Assembly: GCF_003865075.1 (NCBI RefSeq)
Contig: NZ_BHWB01000003.1
Coordinates: 186,001 to 250,000, forward strand
DNA: 64,000 nucleotides
Direction of reading: 5' to 3'
Source: Bacteroides faecalis
GTDB taxonomy: Bacteria; Bacteroidota; Bacteroidia; Bacteroidales; Bacteroidaceae
The notes under the pieces were generated by a model that did not search any database, was not told where the DNA came from, and saw nothing but the letters and a program-made list of their open reading frames with translations. Position numbers and translations under genes: made by a program. Below are positions 63,124 through 64,000 of the stretch, piece after piece (positions within the stretch are counted from its first letter, which is position 1; every line of letters starts with the position of its first letter).

Positions 63124-64000
63124 TTAAAACTGTATTTTCACATTAAAGCCGACGCTCCGCAAACTCGGTTGCATGAAATAATCGATCCCTTGGTAGTAAG
63201 TACCTGTAGAAGCTGTAACTTCCGGATCAAATGGTGCTTTATTATATATCATCCACAAATTATGTCCTACAATCGACAAGCTAAGATTCAATTTATTATT
63301 GAACCATCGGACCGGGAAAGCATAACCGAAAGAAGCTTCCTGCAAACGTACGTTCGTCGCACTGTATACATAGTTGGCCATCAACCCACTTGTCCCTGCC
63401 GTCTCCGTATAAAATGTCTGCGGATCGACCTTTCCTTTATTTACCGAAATACCTTCATTATCACGCGCTAAAGCCGAAGCTTTCGACACTCCAAAGGCAT
63501 CCATAGCAGCCTGTGTCGGTGAAAGCACGATCCCACCAAAGCGGGCAGCAAACATAAATCCCAGACTAAAACCTTTATAAGTAAAATCATTACGGAATCC
63601 CAAGTTACTTTTTGGAAGCACAGAACCGATCTTTATATAATCATCCGAAGATTCTATTTTTTCCTTCTTCACATTCTGCGTAGCAGGATCAATCCATACA
63701 TTTCCTTCCGGATCACGTTTCAGGCGATTGTTCACATACATATCTCCCATGCTTCCGCCCTTTCTCAAAATAGTTCTTGCCGAACCAAAACCACCTTGAT
63801 CAGTCTCACGAAGCGTATAAGTAGTTCCTGTCAATTCATCCACATAGTCAGTAAGTAGGTCTACAATTTTATTCTTATTAAAGCTGAATGTTACATTCGA
63901 ATTCCATCCGAAATCATTCCATTTATGATTATAACCTAATGAAAACTCCATACCTTTATTCTCTACATTACCAGACTGTGCATACATACTGTCATAACCG
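63124..64000 (-). CDS. SusC/RagA TonB-dependent transporter, C-terminal part
   Basis: The last 292 or so residues of a SusC-like outer-membrane barrel. The gene continues beyond the right edge. Beta-strands such as GMEFSLGYNHKWNDFGWNSN and the domain GFRNDFTYKGFSLGFMFAAR occur, and the protein ends VGFNVKIQF with the terminal phenylalanine of barrel proteins. With SusD it would import N-glycan oligosaccharides. The plug, carboxypeptidase-like domain and TonB box are not visible. Confidence 0.9.
   Translation of the reverse strand, partial: GYDSMYAQSGNVENKGMEFSLGYNHKWNDFGWNSNVTFSFNKNKIVDLLTDYVDELTGTTYTLRETDQGGFGSARTILRKGGSMGDMYVNNRLKRDPEGNVWIDPATQNVKKEKIESSDDYIKIGSVLPKSNLGFRNDFTYKGFSLGFMFAARFGGIVLSPTQAAMDAFGVSKASALARDNEGISVNKGKVDPQTFYTETAGTSGLMANYVYSATNVRLQEASFGYAFPVRWFNNKLNLSLSIVGHNLWMIYNKAPFDPEVTASTGTYYQGIDYFMQPSLRSVGFNVKIQF

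Overview
The window comes from a Bacteroides-type chromosome (Bacteroidales). The evidence is SusC/SusD and GIN-domain proteins, DUF3987/HU/smalltalk/amidase genes at the end of a capsule locus, AnTar-free lipoprotein regulators, and -7 boxes of the Bacteroides form TAnnTTTG. The species cannot be named from sequence alone.

Region 1 (1-20.3 kb, + strand) is the distal part of a capsular polysaccharide locus. It encodes a CDP-sugar branch (glucose-1-phosphate cytidylyltransferase, CDP-glucose 4,6-dehydratase, the tail of an NDP-hexose 2,3-dehydratase, a Gfo/Idh/MocA reductase, a 3,5-epimerase and a ketoreductase). It also encodes a UDP-HexNAc branch (C4 epimerase and 6-dehydrogenase, for GalNAc uronate), a Wzx flippase, a Wzy polymerase, six glycosyltransferases, an acyltransferase, an initiating sugar-phosphate transferase and an aminotransferase. 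Several of these genes carry single-base frame breaks. The locus ends with the DUF4248 / HU / smalltalk / amidase / DUF3987 set.

Region 2 (22.9-30.7 kb) is a G+C-rich integrative mobilizable element: tyrosine integrase, two small HTH proteins, RepA-like ATPase, primase, a candidate oriT and a MobV relaxase. It is followed by a low-G+C tail with a large palindrome and two unknown genes. A 21-bp exact direct repeat at 22922-22942 and 30655-30675 probably marks its ends. Just beyond it lie four copies of a motif at exact 22-bp spacing.

Region 3 (31.4-53.3 kb) is chromosomal backbone: a DUF2723 membrane glycosyltransferase-like protein with DUF3098, two regulators, a two-component system, a glycolipid operon (DPM-like transferase, LAB_N protein, ArnT-like enzyme), SDRs, a split ThrE exporter, a CDGSH protein, a YetF-like protein and a GIN-domain protein. 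Between 40 and 43 kb is a patchwork of gene fragments, including an Rhs-type HExxH tip followed by a small lipoprotein.

Region 4 (53.4-64 kb, - strand) is an N-glycan utilization locus: SusC (partial), SusD, GH18 endoglycosidase, two DUF1735 lipoproteins, an MFS transporter, GH130 phosphorylase and GH92 alpha-mannosidase. The outer-membrane GH18 would release the glycan, SusC/D would import it, GH92 would trim mannoses, and GH130 would phosphorolyse the Man-GlcNAc core.

Caution: at least six ORFs are broken by one-base indels, mostly losses in short A/T runs. This could be real decay, phase variation or assembly error.
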